DNA of 64,000 nucleotides, taken from Linum tenue. Lineage: Eukaryota; Streptophyta; Magnoliopsida; Malpighiales; Linaceae. The stretch is from NCBI GenBank assembly GCA_946122785.1, contig CAMGYJ010000003.1:4216001-4280000 (forward strand), read 5' to 3'. Shown here in pieces: positions 19,231 to 31,817 of the stretch; the first letter of the stretch is position 1, and each line of letters opens with the position of its first letter. The position numbers and the translations under genes were made by a program. The notes under the pieces are model-generated. The model saw only the letters and a program-made list of their open reading frames with translations, searched no databases and was not told the origin of the DNA.

Positions 19231-21103
19231 ATGCCTCCAACGGAAACGACCGCCGCTCGCAACAGGGAACCACCGGATTCCCCATCTGGATCCCCCGTTC
19301 AACCAACCAAGAAGTCCAAGTCCACATCCAATGGAGAACTGGCGGGACAGAATGATACGGAAATGGCAGCGGTGACGGCGGTGGCAGAGCCGGAGAACTC
19401 CGATGACGACGCAACCATGACGGAACAGGGGCGAGCTCACACTGTCCCTCCCAGCGGAAATGGCAGCCCATCGAAGGGAATTACAGGTACGTACAAAGAC
19501 CGAATGCTCGGCAATGGGCCGCCGATTGACATCCCAGAAGGCGATGACCTCATGTCCGATGATTCAGATAAAGAAGATACAGAAGACGACCCCGAATGTC
19601 CAACGATAAGAATCAAGAAGCACACCGATGCAAAAATTCGTCAGAAGTTTCAACGGGCGGTCACGTTCCGAATTCTGGGGAAATCCTTCCCGTTTATGTT
19701 CATCCAGCGAAGAATCCAAAAGCTTTGGGCCCGTACCGGAGGGATTCGTGTTAGCGATGTTGGGAACGGCTATTTCCAAGCCTCCTTCGACTCACAGCTG
19801 GATCGAGACAGAGCGTTGTATGGAGGACCATGGACGGTCGACGATTACTACATCGTCTCGGAACCATGGCGGATCGACTTTGACCCTGACTTCGACACCA
19901 TTGAGAGAACGTCAGTGTGGGTAAGGCTCCCAAGACTCCCACTCGCTTATTTCGATCAGGAAATTCTCACCGACATTGGAAACAAGATGGGAAGAATGGA
20001 GAAAATCGACTTCAACACAGCTAACGGGGTTAGAGGAAACTATGCGCGGATCTGTGTTGAGATTGATCTCAGGAAAAAAATTAGTCTCAAAATACAGAAT
20101 TAAGCGAAGGGTGAGAAGGATTGAATACGAAGGGCTTCACACAGTCTGTTTTTCTTGTGGCAAATTCGGACATCAGGAGGAGGCGTGCCGCGAGAACAAA
20201 ACAGGGGAAGATCAACAAACAGGGAGAAAAGAAGAACAGGAGAAAGAACAGGAGATTAGCCCTGAGATACTTGAGGATTTTGGACCATGGATGCTGGCAA
20301 CCAGGAACAGAAGAAGAAAACAAACACCGAGGAAGCAGCCTAATGTTGAAGTGAAAGGAGGTGACAATCAGAAAACTAATGAGCAGGTCGGGGGCTCCTG
20401 GTTCAACTCTCTACTGGATGAGGAAGCAAAAGAAACAGAGACAATGGAGGATGTGGAGGAAGCAGAAGCAAAAACAGAAACAACAACCCAGCAAGAACAG
20501 GTTTCAGTGACCAGAACACAAGGAAAGACACAAGTGAAACAAGCGAAAAAGACACCGAAAGAGAAGTCCAAAAATGACAAAGATGAAGAGAACCCTAAGC
20601 AACATCGGACACCGCAAGAAAACAATCAGAAGCAGAGTAACAAATCAAGGAGGGAAAACCAGAAGGCGTCCCCAGAAGCTTCCCTCCCCCTAACCAAAAC
20701 AACCGAAGCCACAACTTCGACTACCTCATCCTTATCCACAACCCCTAAACAAGGAAGTGGAGACAAGAAGAGGAACGGAGATACCAGCACTGATCCGAAC
20801 CAGGGGAGGATGCTGATGTCTTCGCCCAGGCAGAAGGGTGTGACTAAGGTTAAGAAGCCACCTGATGAGGCAGTTAAGGGTGATAAGGCAAAGCAAAATG
20901 CTCCAAAATCCCACCATGACTGCCAGACCCAGAGAACGGCCAATGATCAACAGAGTGAAGGTAACACCTCGTCTAGAAAAATCATGTTTGGTCACATTGA
21001 GGAGGCCACAGAGAAGAAACAGAGTTCTTACTCTAAAACCCAGAACAAGGGAGCAAGTAAGAACGAGAATGGATCAATGGCTATGACCATTGATTTGAAA
21101 TGA
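19231..21103 (+). pseudogene. LINE 1 ORF1 (DUF4283 plus zinc knuckle), frameshifted
   Basis: ORF1 encodes the RNA-binding chaperone of plant L1 elements. It starts at ATG 19231 (MPPTETTAARN) and has a disordered acidic N-terminus. A DUF4283-like domain follows, with FRILGKSFPFMFIQRRIQKLW, GGPWTVDDYYIVSEPW and VWVRLPRLPL. Then comes a CCHC knuckle, CFSCGKFGHQEEAC, and a long Lys/Glu/Thr/Gln-rich tail to the stop at 21101-21103. An extra A in an A7 run near 20073 shifts the frame, so the first frame ends at 20101-20103 and the knuckle is read in the next frame. A homopolymer sequencing error is possible. ORF2 begins 47 bp after the stop. Confidence 0.85.
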
Positions 21104-21150
21104 TTTCCACTCGCTGGGAGTGAACATGAGTCCTTCCCTTTGTCAATCTG

Positions 21151-24100
21151 ATGATTAGGATCCTCTCCTGGAACTGTAGGGGTGCAAAGCACCAGAAATT
21201 TAAGTCTACTTTGGATTTGTACAGAGCTGCTAACTCGCCTAATGTGGTTTGCATTCTCGAACCAAGAATTAGCGGGAAAGAGGCTTTGGATGTTATCAAA
21301 ACTCTTGGTTTTGACGCTTGGGAAATCTCTGAAGCTATTGGCTTCAGTGGTGGCATATGGGTTCTATGGGATAGCAAACAGCTTACACTGGAACTCATTG
21401 AGTGCAAGAGACAATTTATCCATCTTCGATACTACAATGGAGATAAGGAAGTGGGAGTGATCACAGCGATCTATGCTAGCCCTAACGATCATGACCGCAA
21501 AGACCTTTGGCAGGATCTTAGGAACATTGGCAGAAGAACTAAGATTCCTTGGCTGCTGACTGGTGATTTCAATTCAATCACTGGACCATCCGAAAAGATG
21601 GGTGGAGCTCCTTTCAACCAAGCTAGAGCCAAAGACTTCAATGAGTGCATCAATGACTGTGGGCTGGTTGATCTTGGTTACTCAGGACCAAAGTTTACCT
21701 GGTTTACCAAGATGTCTAGGATCAGAGAAAGACTGGATCGCAGTCTCTGCAATTTGGAATGGATCCAACAATTCCCTGCTTCTTCAACCCAACACCTGAT
21801 CAAGCTCAAGTCTGATCACAGACCAATTCTCACATGTAATGAGGAGCAGAAAAACAAAGCAAAACTGGTGAGACGCTTCCAATTTATTGCACCATGGCTT
21901 GCTCATCCTGATTTCTTTCCTTTCCTTGCCTGCTCTTGGAATGGATGCTCTGAGTTCCCAATGTCCTTGCAGGCATTGGCAGAAAAGCTTCAGGAGTGGA
22001 ACAAGGAAACTTTTGGAAACATCTTCAAAAGGAAAAGACATCTCTCGAACCGTCTCCAAAACATTGAGAAGTACAATGAGACCTCACAAAGTAGAAGCTC
22101 GCTCGAGTTGGAACAACGCATCAGAGAGGAGCTCGAAGAAACCATCTGGCAGGAGGAGATCTTTTGGATGCAGAAATCGCGTGCAAATTGGATGCTGCTT
22201 GGGGATCTAAACACACGTTTCTTCCATACAAGTACTCTTACCAGAAGGAAAAGAAACAGAATTACTTGCCTCAAGTCGGATGAGGGCATTTGGGTCACTG
22301 ATCCTGATGCTCTACTGGAAATGGCAAGGGAGTTCTACTGTAATCTTTTCAAGAAGGATGAGCAACAAGAAACCCCTTCCATTCCCTGCATGTTCCCTGA
22401 CATTGATCATCGCCGCCTTTCCAGAATCAGTGCCCCTCCTTCTAATGAAGAAATCAGAACCATCATCAATGAGATGAACGGCCTGAAGGCCCCTGGAAAA
22501 GATGGGTTCCACGCCCTCTTTTTCCAGAAGTGCTGGGACAATGTGGGAGATGACTTCTGCAGATTCATCCAGGACTGTTTTGTGAACCACTGCCGAATCA
22601 GCTCCATAAATGAGACTCTGCTGGTGCTCATCCCTAAGAAAGATTCCCCTGTTTCCATGAGTGATTTCAGGCCGATCAGCTTATGCAACGTTGGCTATAA
22701 AACAGTGGCCAAGTGCCTGGCGAATAGGATCAAAGGATTGATGCCAAGCCTTGTTAAACCAAATCAAACAAGCTTTGTTCCTAAGCGTCACATTACGGAT
22801 AATATTCTGATTTTGCAGGAAACGGTTCATACGATGGCCAGAAAAACAGGGAAGAAGGGACTGATGCTTATGAAGATCGATCTTGCAAAAGCATATGATC
22901 GAATTGATTGGGCATTCTTGGAGCAAACGCTGAACCTTGTTGGACTCCCTTCCCATTTTGTTTCTATTGTTATGCAATGTGTGTCTTCCACGCAACTGCA
23001 GGTGCTTTGGAATGGGGGTGAATCTGAATGTTTTTTGCCTAGCAGAGGACTTCTCCAAGGATGTCCACTCTCGCCCTACCTGTTCACCCTTTGTGTTGAG
23101 CGGCTCAGCCATTGCATCGAGAGTGCTGTTAGGGATAAGAGATGGAAACCTGTGCAGCTGTCACCAGGGGGACCTTCTCTTTCTCACCTGTTTTTTACAG
23201 ATGACCTGGTGCTCCTTGCTGAGGCTAGTTCGAGACAGGCTGATGTTGTGATGGACTGCTTGGAAGCTTTCTGCTCAGCCCCAGGAGAGATGATCAGCAA
23301 AGAGAAGTCGAGAATCTTCTTCTCCAAGAATGTCAAATGCCCAAACAGGAGGGAGATTTGCCACAGACTGGAAATTCAAGAGACAGCAGACCTGGGAAGG
23401 TACCTGGGAGTACCTGTCCTCCATGGAAGAATCTCCAAGAACACGTTCAAATACATATTGGAGAAGATTGACAGTAAACTTTCAGCCTGGAAAGCTAAAA
23501 CCCTTTCTCTCGCTGGAAGGGTTACCCTTGCTCTGTCAGTTCTTAATGCAATTCCTTCCTATGCTATGCAAACTTCTATGCTCCCTGTATCTGTGTGTGA
23601 TGAAATTGATCGCAGGATTAGATGGTTTGTGTGGGGTTCCCAGGAAGGAAAAAGGAAGGTCCACCTGGTCTCGTGGGAGAGGATCTGCAGACCGAAGCAG
23701 CAAGGAGGATTGGGACTTAAATCTGTCCGAAGTCTCAACCTTGCATACATGGTGAAATTGGCATGGACAATTCTCAACAGCAAGGATGAGCTTTGGGTTA
23801 AGGTGATGCAGGGGAAGTACTTTCATCATCGTGAAGGGAGAATCACTGGAATGAAGAAAAGTTTCCATTCCAGCCTTTGGAGAGGCATTCTCAAAGCCTA
23901 CCCTCTGATGCAAAAAGCTACTGTTTGGGAGTATTAGGGATGGGCAAACAACTGAGTTTTGGAACCACCCTTGGATTGATCAAGACACAATACTGGAGGA
24001 ACACTGCCTCAGAACCCTGACTGATGATGAGAAACTTACCTCAGTTGCTGATATGGTGAATGAACAAGGTGAGTGGGATTGGACAAAGCTTAACTCTCTC

Positions 24101-25255
24101 CTCCCTAATGTTTGGTTGTCTCGCATTGCAGGGATGGAAACTCCAAAACATGGATTGGGGGAGGACACCACTATCTGGGGACTTGAACAGGACGGACGAT
24201 TCAGGCTGAAGTCGGCCTACCTGCTTGCTGCGAACGAGATTGACATGATGGATGATCAGGGCTGGAAGGAGCTGTGGAAGTGGAGTGGACCAAGCAGAGT
24301 GAAGCACTTCCTCTGGCTGGTCATGCACAACAGGCTGCTCACCAACCACGAAAGAACGATTAGAAAAATGACAAATGATGGCAGCTGCAAGGCCTGCAAC
24401 GATGGTTTGGAAACAATTGAGCACATCCTGAGGAAGTGCAAAAAAACAGAGGGAGTCAGACATTTCTTCAGAATCGGACAACATGTCCATGATACAAGAA
24501 ATTTCAAACAGTGGATGATGGAGAACCTGAATGATGCTGAGAAAGGAATTGAATTTGGTATCATGTGTTGGATGATTTGGAAGCAAAGAAATGAGGAGAC
24601 TTTGGATGGGAAAAAGTTCTCCGAAACAGGGCTCATTAGCAAGATTGTCTCCTGGATTCGAGTGTACCAGCAAGCAAAGATTAACGAGGAGAGGAGCATT
24701 CTATCACCAAGGAATCAGCTCATCTCCACCCCCATTACGTGGAAGCCACCAAGGGAGAACTGGGTCCAAATCCAAACTGACGGATCAGTTCTTCAAAGTT
24801 CAGGGAAGGCGGCGGCGGGAGGGCTCATTCGTGATCATCTCGGCAGGTGTCTTGACGCTTTCATCTGTAACTTAGGAAACTGCACGATCACCATGGCCGA
24901 ACTTAAAGGCGCTGAAATTGGACTACAAAGAGCGTGGGACAAAGGGTACCGAAAGGTTGAGCTCAACCTCGACTCTATGACGGCGATCAGTATCATGAAG
25001 AACAACAAAGACACGGATCATCGTTATGGACTCATTGCTGCTCGCATTGGAACTCTGCTGGATTTTGAATGGGATGTCAAGGTGTCCCATGTATATAGAG
25101 AAAGTAATTACGCTGCCGATTTCTTGGCAAGCAAGGGCCATTCGGCCAATTTTGGTACACATCCATTCGATGTGTACGATCCTAGTTTTTGTAACTGGTT
25201 GATGTATGACTCCATGGCCATCTCCATGGATCGTTCTATTAATGTTATGAATTAG
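21151..25255 (+). pseudogene. LINE 1 ORF2 (endonuclease, reverse transcriptase, RNase H), frameshifted
   Basis: Target-primed reverse transcription protein. The N-terminal AP-like endonuclease has ILSWNCRGAK, LTGDFNSI, RLDRSL and SDHRPIL. The reverse transcriptase has KAPGKDGFHALFF, LIPKK, FRPISLCN, KIDLAKAYDR, GLLQGCPLSPYLF and FFTDDLVLL; the usual FADD is FTDD here, with both catalytic aspartates kept. A zf-RVT-like region and a C-terminal RNase H follow (QTDGS, MAELKGAEIG, LNLDSM, SNYAADFLA carry the D-E-D-D residues). The first frame stops at 23935-23937; an extra base near 23925 shifts the continuation (IRDGQTTEFW onward) to the next frame, open to 25255. One frameshift is the only break seen. 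Confidence 0.88.
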
Positions 25256-25408
25256 GACGCACGACGTCCGTCTTCCTACAAAAAAAAAAAGTAATTATGG
25301 CTCAGATCAGTGGATACTTTTGGGCCCAACACAAGGAGTGTTCGGAGCCCAAAAGAACTCTTTCCCTCTTCATTTTGAAGTTTGGAGACTTGAAAACCTC
25401 TCAACTTG

Positions 25409-27016
25409 ATGTCCACCGGCGAAGAAGTTGCTGTCTCGGAGCAACCGACAAAACCACCGGATCCAGGGGTCTCCTTCAAAGACCGCCTTTTAGGCCGCCG
25501 CTCGGCCTCACCTGCTCACGCTGCCACATCGGAATTTTTGTTGGAGAAAGAGGTATTGGCCAAAGTTCATATTGATTACGCTAATGGCAATAAGCTTATG
25601 CCTATGATGCGTTTATCTGATGACCTACTTCAAGAGGAATGTCAAGCATGGAAAAATGCCATCATTATCAAGCCATACGGTAACACAGTCGGTCATCATC
25701 TCTTGGTCAACCGGCTACATACCTTGTGGACTCCTGCTGCTGAAATGGAGGTCTTAGAGTTGGGCAACGGCTTTTCAGTGGTGAAATTTGAAGACCCGGA
25801 GGACCTAACTCGTGTTATTTCGGGAGGGCCATACATAATTGCAGGGAAATTTCTAGCAATTCAACTATGGACTCCCGGTTTTAACCCGTTCAGCTCCCGC
25901 ATCTCCACCCTGCTCACTTGGGTTCGCTTCACCCACCTCCCAACAGAGTACTACCGCGATGAGATCCTATTCACACTTGCATCTTGTATGGGAAGGCCTG
26001 TTCGCATAGATCGACAAACTGCCCTCGTTACTCGAGGATGCTATGCTCGCGTTTGTGTAGAGATCAAGTTGGATGAGCCTCTTGTGCCTAAGGTATGGGT
26101 GGCTAATGCATGGAGACTAGTGGAATATGAAGGAATCCATGCTGTTTGTGGGGAGTGTGGTAGAGCTGGTCATCTAAAAGAGGTTTGCAAATTTTCTCCT
26201 CGTCCATCCAATGCTTCCACCACCATCATTACTCAATCTCCGCCACAAGAATCTCCTCAACAAACTGTCCCTGCAGCACAATCAGAGATCCTTGATACAG
26301 GCAGCATTCACTCTTCCCCCACATTTGGGGAGTGGATGGCGGTACCCAGGAGAAAACCAAGACAATGGAGGTCGGTGAAACCAATGGCAGCATCAACGAA
26401 TAACTCCAAACTAAACCCAAATATTAATAGATTTCGTCCCCTCCAGTCTGTCCGGGATCCACATCCCCCCTCTCTACCGAGGAAACTACCGCAACAATCA
26501 GGGAATCGGCCCACGGAAAACCTGTCCCTAGAAACCAACTCCATTCCTCCAGTCTCTGGCCATCCACCCGTCTCTTTGGTCACTCAGCCGCCGATGTCAA
26601 GCGCTCCGGCCAAGCACTCACCAATGACGTCATTGGCTCCTCCCGGAGTACTCATCAATGCTGCCCCATCCCCTCCACACCCAATCAATCTCGATAAAGA
26701 AAGAGAAAAGGAAATAGATGGGCACTCCTCTCTTGTCAGAGATCTCACCCAACCTACCCCATTTAATTCCCCAAGCCCAATCCCCCATTTAATTCCCTCA
26801 ACACAATCGCACCCACCCATTGAAAAAGCAAACATCTCCATCTCCCCAAAAAACCATACAGACATGAGCATTGATAACCCCTCTCTGCAGCCCCAATTAT
26901 TGTCATCCAGCACGGCAATTGCCACGCAGGGAGACTCCTCTACTCAGCAGACTACAGGCCAACAACGACATCGTAGCCGAAGCCCAATACGAGGCTTCCA
27001 AAATAGCTCCAATTAG
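25409..27016 (+). CDS. LINE 2 ORF1 (DUF4283 plus zinc knuckle), intact
   Basis: Uninterrupted ORF of 535 residues from ATG 25409 (MSTGEEVAVSEQP). It contains an N-terminal FKDRLLG motif, the DUF4283-like segment (NRLHTLWTP, ELGNGFSVVKF, GGPYIIAGKFLAI, LTWVRFTHLP), a helix with RVCVEIKLDEPL, and a CCHC knuckle CGECGRAGHLKEVC. A long Pro/Ser-rich disordered tail ends SRSPIRGFQNSSN. It would bind LINE RNA to form the ribonucleoprotein. ORF2 starts 50 bp downstream. No break is seen. Confidence 0.83.
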   Translation: MSTGEEVAVSEQPTKPPDPGVSFKDRLLGRRSASPAHAATSEFLLEKEVLAKVHIDYANGNKLMPMMRLSDDLLQEECQAWKNAIIIKPYGNTVGHHLLVNRLHTLWTPAAEMEVLELGNGFSVVKFEDPEDLTRVISGGPYIIAGKFLAIQLWTPGFNPFSSRISTLLTWVRFTHLPTEYYRDEILFTLASCMGRPVRIDRQTALVTRGCYARVCVEIKLDEPLVPKVWVANAWRLVEYEGIHAVCGECGRAGHLKEVCKFSPRPSNASTTIITQSPPQESPQQTVPAAQSEILDTGSIHSSPTFGEWMAVPRRKPRQWRSVKPMAASTNNSKLNPNINRFRPLQSVRDPHPPSLPRKLPQQSGNRPTENLSLETNSIPPVSGHPPVSLVTQPPMSSAPAKHSPMTSLAPPGVLINAAPSPPHPINLDKEREKEIDGHSSLVRDLTQPTPFNSPSPIPHLIPSTQSHPPIEKANISISPKNHTDMSIDNPSLQPQLLSSSTAIATQGDSSTQQTTGQQRHRSRSPIRGFQNSSN

Positions 27017-27066
27017 TGGGCCACGAGCGGATTTGGGCCCGTTGCTTTCACCCTCCTTAATTTTAT

Positions 27067-30000
27067 ATGGATCTAACTATTTGCTCTTGGAATATACGAG
27101 GAATGGGGGACAGCAGGACCATCACTCTCGTTCAGGACCTCTGCGTTCTGCAAAAAGTTGACATTTTGATTCTTTTGGGAACACAAATAAGCGGAGACAA
27201 GGCGACCGATGTCATCCATTCTCTTCCTTTTCTCAATCCAGCATCTCAGAAGCCACTGGTCGGTCAGGAGGTATTTGGGTTCTTTGGTCAGACTCCACCA
27301 TCTCTATTTCTCCTTTAGTGGTTCATCCTCAAGTGATCCATCTTCTTGTCGAACAACCTCAGCGGCAAAGTTGGATGCTTTCAGCAGTGTATGCCAGTCC
27401 CTCTCCAGGACAACGAGCACTCCTATGGTCTCACCTGACTTCCGTTGCATCTGACATAGATTTGCCGTGGTTACTTTTAGGCGACTTCAACGAAATCGTC
27501 TCCTTGGAGGAACGGCAAGGAGGAATTCTAAGCTCCTCCCTACGCTCCTTCCCTTTGGCCAGTAACATTAATGCTTGTGGGTTTGTTGACTTGGGTTTCT
27601 CTGGAGCAAAATTCACATGGCTACGTCGTGATTCAAGGTATGGGTTCCTGCAAAAAAGACTGGACAGAGCCATCTCAAGTGTTGAATGGAGATTGTTATT
27701 CCCAGAAGCATCTGTAACTCACCTTCCTCGAATTAAATCCGATCACTGCCCCATTATCCTCACAACTAGGAGTCGTCTCCCATCAATTCAATTCAGGCCC
27801 TTCAGGTTCGAATCAATGTGGCTCCTTCACGAGGATTTCCCATCAGTGGTGGAAGCTGCAGTAGCATCGACAGGACCGGCAATTCTGCCCATCCTTGTAG
27901 ATGTTCAACAAAGATCCCTCCTTTGGAATCGAGCAATATTTGGTAATATTTTTCGCAGGAAACGCCAAATTCTTGGCCGTTTGAAGGGCATTGAAGCTGA
28001 ACTGGCAAGAAGGCCATCAGAGATGGCGTGGCGCCTTCAGTCTACCCTTTGCTCAGAATACACAACCCTATTGCAGCAGGAGGAGGAATTTTGGAAGTCA
28101 AAATCTCGTGTGCAATGGCTCAAAGCAGGAGACCGATGCACCCAGTTTTTCCATGCCTCCACAAAAATTCGCAGAAGGCGTAACAAAATAGAAAGAATAC
28201 GGAATCCACTTGGTGGGTGGTTTGATGAACCTTCCTCGATAAAAGCTGCAATTATCACACACTATCAGACTCTACTTGCAGCACCCTCCACTGAATTTGT
28301 GCCTCTTCCCACCACATCACGCCTACAGCTATCAACGGTAAATCAAAATGCTTTATCATCTCCAATCTTACCCTCTGAAGTTTGGCAGGCAATTTCCTCC
28401 ATGAAGTCTTCTTCAGCACCGGGTCCAGATGGTTTCCCGCCCTCGTTTTACAAGCGTTTTTGGAGTAACTTGCAAGACTCGGTCGTACCTTTTATTCAAA
28501 ATGCTTTCACAAAGGCCTCTTTTGATCCAGTGGCAGCCAAAATATTTATTGTACTCATTCCGAAGACTCAATTTCCACAAGGTCTTAATGAGTACCGCCC
28601 GATCTCCCTGTGTAATGTTCTTATCAAGACGCTTTCCAAAGTCCTTGTCCACCGACTCCGACCACTGTTGGACGCCCTCATTGGCCCTTCTCAAAGCAGC
28701 TTTATTCCGGAACGCACTACTCATGATAACATTATTATTGCTCAGGAAGTCGTTCACAGTATCAAACGAAGAACAGGACGGAATATGGCTATGGCGGCAA
28801 AAATTGATTTGGAGAAAGCATATGACCGTCTCAGTTGGGAATTTCTTAAGGATACCTTACAGTTCTTCGCATTTCCGGCAGAATGGATTCAGTTAATCAT
28901 GTTCTATCTCACCCACTCTCAAACGGCTATACTTGTCAATGGAGAGCCTACAGAATTCTTTTCCACATCTCGAGGCCTCCGTCAAGGTGAACCCTTATCT
29001 CCATACCTATTTACCCTGTGTATGGAACGTCTTTCTTTGTTGATACAAGATGAAGTGTCAAAGGGTCTATGGAAACCAATTAAAATTTGCAGAACAGGTC
29101 TTCCTATCTCTCATCTAATTTTTGCAGATGATCTGTTTCTATTTGCCCAAGCTAATCCCCAACAGGCAACGGTATTGAAGAGCACTCTTGCTGCCTTCTG
29201 CAGCTCTTCCGGCCAACAAGTCAACCTACACAAATCTGCACTGTTTGTATCCAAAAAAGCTTCCCCACAACTTAAGCATGAGTTGGCGACTATTTCCGGC
29301 ATCCAAGTTACTTCAGATTTGGGGAAATATCTTGGTGTCCCAATGATACACGGTCGAGTTTCTCATGCTACCTACTTTCCTTTGGTGGAACAAATTCAAT
29401 TACGATTAGCAGGATGGAAATCCAAACTGCTAAGTGTTGCAGGCAGGGATACACTAATCAACTCTACAACGACTACCATGCCAATTCACACGATGCAATC
29501 AGCTTGGCTTCCTGCATCCATATGCTCTAAAGTGGACCGACTCAACCGCGATTTCTTATGGGATGCCAAGGATGATAAGCGCTCTTTCCCGCTTGTCAAA
29601 TGGTCAGACATTACTCTTCCACGATCTTCAGGAGGGCTTGCCATTCGACAGACCCGCCTCAACAACATTGCTCTTCTCGGAAAACTTGTATGGACTCTTC
29701 TAACGAACCCATCAAAATTTTGGGTAAGAATTCTCCTTTCCAAATATGGCTCTTTATCAACTCAAGCTCCTCCAGCTACTGCTTCAGCCACATGGAAAGG
29801 GATCTCTAAAGCATTCCTCGCCCTTCAACATGGATTTAGTTGGCGGATCGGTAACGGCAAGAATGTGAACATATTTGACGATGATTGGCTCCGTTTGGGA
29901 CCTATCTCTCTGCGCATTGCTAACGCTCCTCCACCACCTACAACTGATCATCAAGTTTCAGACTTTATACTCTCCCCAGGAACTTGGAACTGGCCGGCTC

Positions 30001-31817
30001 TCCGTCGCCTCCTACCAAACAACATATGTTATGAAATTGCAGAAGTACCTTTGTCCCTCTCTGCTGACTTTCCAGACCAAATTATATGGAAGCATTCTAG
30101 CAACGGTAAATTCTCTTCCAAAACAGCATATTGGTATCTCTTTCCCTCACGAATTATCAATTTGCCTCCCCCATGTTCGAACTGGAAGTGGGTTTGGAAG
30201 CTTCCAGGTCCTCGGCGATTATCTTCTTTTGTGTGGCTGCTTCTCCACGAAAGCATTCAGTCAATGGTGTTCCTCCATCACCGACATGTACCAGTAAACC
30301 GTTCATGTCCGCGATGCGACATTGAACCTAAAACTGCTATTCATGTTATTCGAGACTGTTCTCACGCAAGATCCCGCTGGCACAACTTAATCACTCCATC
30401 ACATAGTTCCTTCTTCTCAATGGAAATACGAGAATGGCTCTATCACATTCTGATTTGTGCAGGTGATGAACTCATCCAAGGATTCCCCTTGCAGAGTTGG
30501 AGTATGTCTATAATATGGAACATATGGAAAGAACGAAATGACTTTGTACATGGAAAAGCATCATGGTCGCGTGAAAGGTTTTGGCAAGTATCCACAAGAC
30601 TAGCAGGGGAGATCACCCAATGCGTCACCAATCAACCCTCTCCCCCACAAGCAATACGTTGGATTAGTTGGCATCGTCCTCCACAAGGATGGGTAAAGCT
30701 CAACGTGGATGGTAGTAGAACAATAGACCCCCCATCAGCTGGAGGGTTGCTAATTGTCGCCCTAAGTTTTATAATTGCCCTAATTAAAATTACCTATTTA
30801 CCCTTATTAAAACACAATTGGAAAAATTTGACTCGGCGCCTGATTTTCAACCACCCGCCGCCAACATCCTGTTTGCTCGCTTTTTTTACCACCGCCAGAA
30901 CCTCACCTCTACGCTCTCCGGCAAAGTTGTTATTTTAGGGTAAGCTGCTGCGTTGGCGGTGGAGTTTCGTCCCCGCTAGTGGACTTCTCCCGGCTGCGGC
31001 GAGAAACTTGATCAATGTAACTGTTTAGTAGTAGTTAGCATTAAAGTGGCGGGGTGATGGGCGGTGAAAATTAGAGATTTTGGGGGCAGGAAGTGAAGGA
31101 AATTGGCATCCATGTTGGTGTCGCTGGGTGGGAAGAGGGAAATTGGCATCCATGTCCATTGTTATGCAAGTTTCCTCCATATTAATTGGCCGGTCTATCC
31201 TCCGGTTCCGGCCGTGGAGCAATCAGTCATGTAGAACTAGCCCGGATGAATGGAGGATTAGGGATTTCAGAAGTTGATTGTTTTGTTGAATTTAATTTGA
31301 TTAATGAAGGGTAATTTAGTATTTTTATATTTCAAGTTAGGGCAATAATAGTAAAGTTAGGGCGACGTTTAGCCATTCAGCATCAGCTGCTATAGGTGGT
31401 GTTGCTAGAGATGATGCAGGAAAGTGGCTGTTGGGTTTTTCAACCCACGTCGGCTGCATCTCAATCTTGGAAGCCGAAGTTCGAGCCATACGGGATGGCC
31501 TCTCTTTATTATGGTCACTCGGATTTCGAAATGTTGAGGTTGAATCAGACTCGCAATTAGCAGTGCACCTTATCCGATCCGAAAAAGATCTGTTTCACCC
31601 TCTTGAAGCTTTAATCGCTGACTGCCGTGCTCTTCTCCGTCAACCATGGACTACAAAGTTCTCACACATCCTAAGAGAAGCAAATGCAGTCGCTGATCTT
31701 ATGGCTGCATTGGGTCATAGTTGCAGAGATGGGGAACACTTATGGCCAAATCCGCCTCCACAAGTTATTCCACTTTTGGAGTTAGATAGTATTGGCCACT
31801 CTTTTCCCCGTCCTTAG
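27067..31817 (+). pseudogene. LINE 2 ORF2 (endonuclease, reverse transcriptase, RNase H), broken
   Basis: Starts MDLTICSWNIRGMGD (endonuclease motif). A frame change near 27232 precedes SGGIWVLWSDS in another frame, and the main frame then runs to about 30760. Recognisable parts are LLGDFNEI, RLDRAIS, SDHCPII, SAPGPDGFPPSF, YRPISLCN, KIDLEKAYDR, GLRQGEPLSPYLF, a canonical FADDLFLF, a zf-RVT-like segment (KLPGPRRLSSFVWLLLH) and the first RNase H aspartate in NVDGSR. The RNase H is split after DPPSA by the Mutator-like insert; the remainder (AIGGVARDDAGKW, EAEVRAIRDGL, VESDSQLAV, NAVADLMA) resumes at 31389 in register. The frameshift and the insertion both inactivate it. Confidence 0.87.
30741..31380. 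mobile_element. Mutator-like (MULE/MITE-type) insertion in LINE 2
   Basis: The host sequence CATCAGCT occurs at 30733-30740 and 31381-31388, bracketing 640 bp. With one mismatch the duplication extends to 9 bp, typical of Mutator-like elements. The ends are imperfect inverted repeats: GTCGCCCTAA...TGCCCTAA on the left, and TTAGGGCA...TTAGGGCGAC on the right. The interior is non-coding with a GC-rich stretch (30835-31010) and a short direct repeat GGAAATTGGCATCCATGT at about 31099 and 31138. Removing it and one CATCAGCT joins the LINE RNase H codons in frame. Confidence 0.75.

Larger units (their letters stand above)
19114..25288 (+). mobile_element. L1-type LINE 1, near full length
   Basis: A plus-strand LINE with ORF1, ORF2 and a poly(A) tail at about 25279-25290. 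A candidate target duplication AAGTAATTAT lies at 19104-19113 and 25289-25298, partly ambiguous because of the A-tail. The 5' region (19114-19230) is a leader with CTCTCTCC-rich sequence. Both ORFs carry one frameshift each, so the copy is probably inactive. It inserted just upstream of CBR copy 1. Confidence 0.85.
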
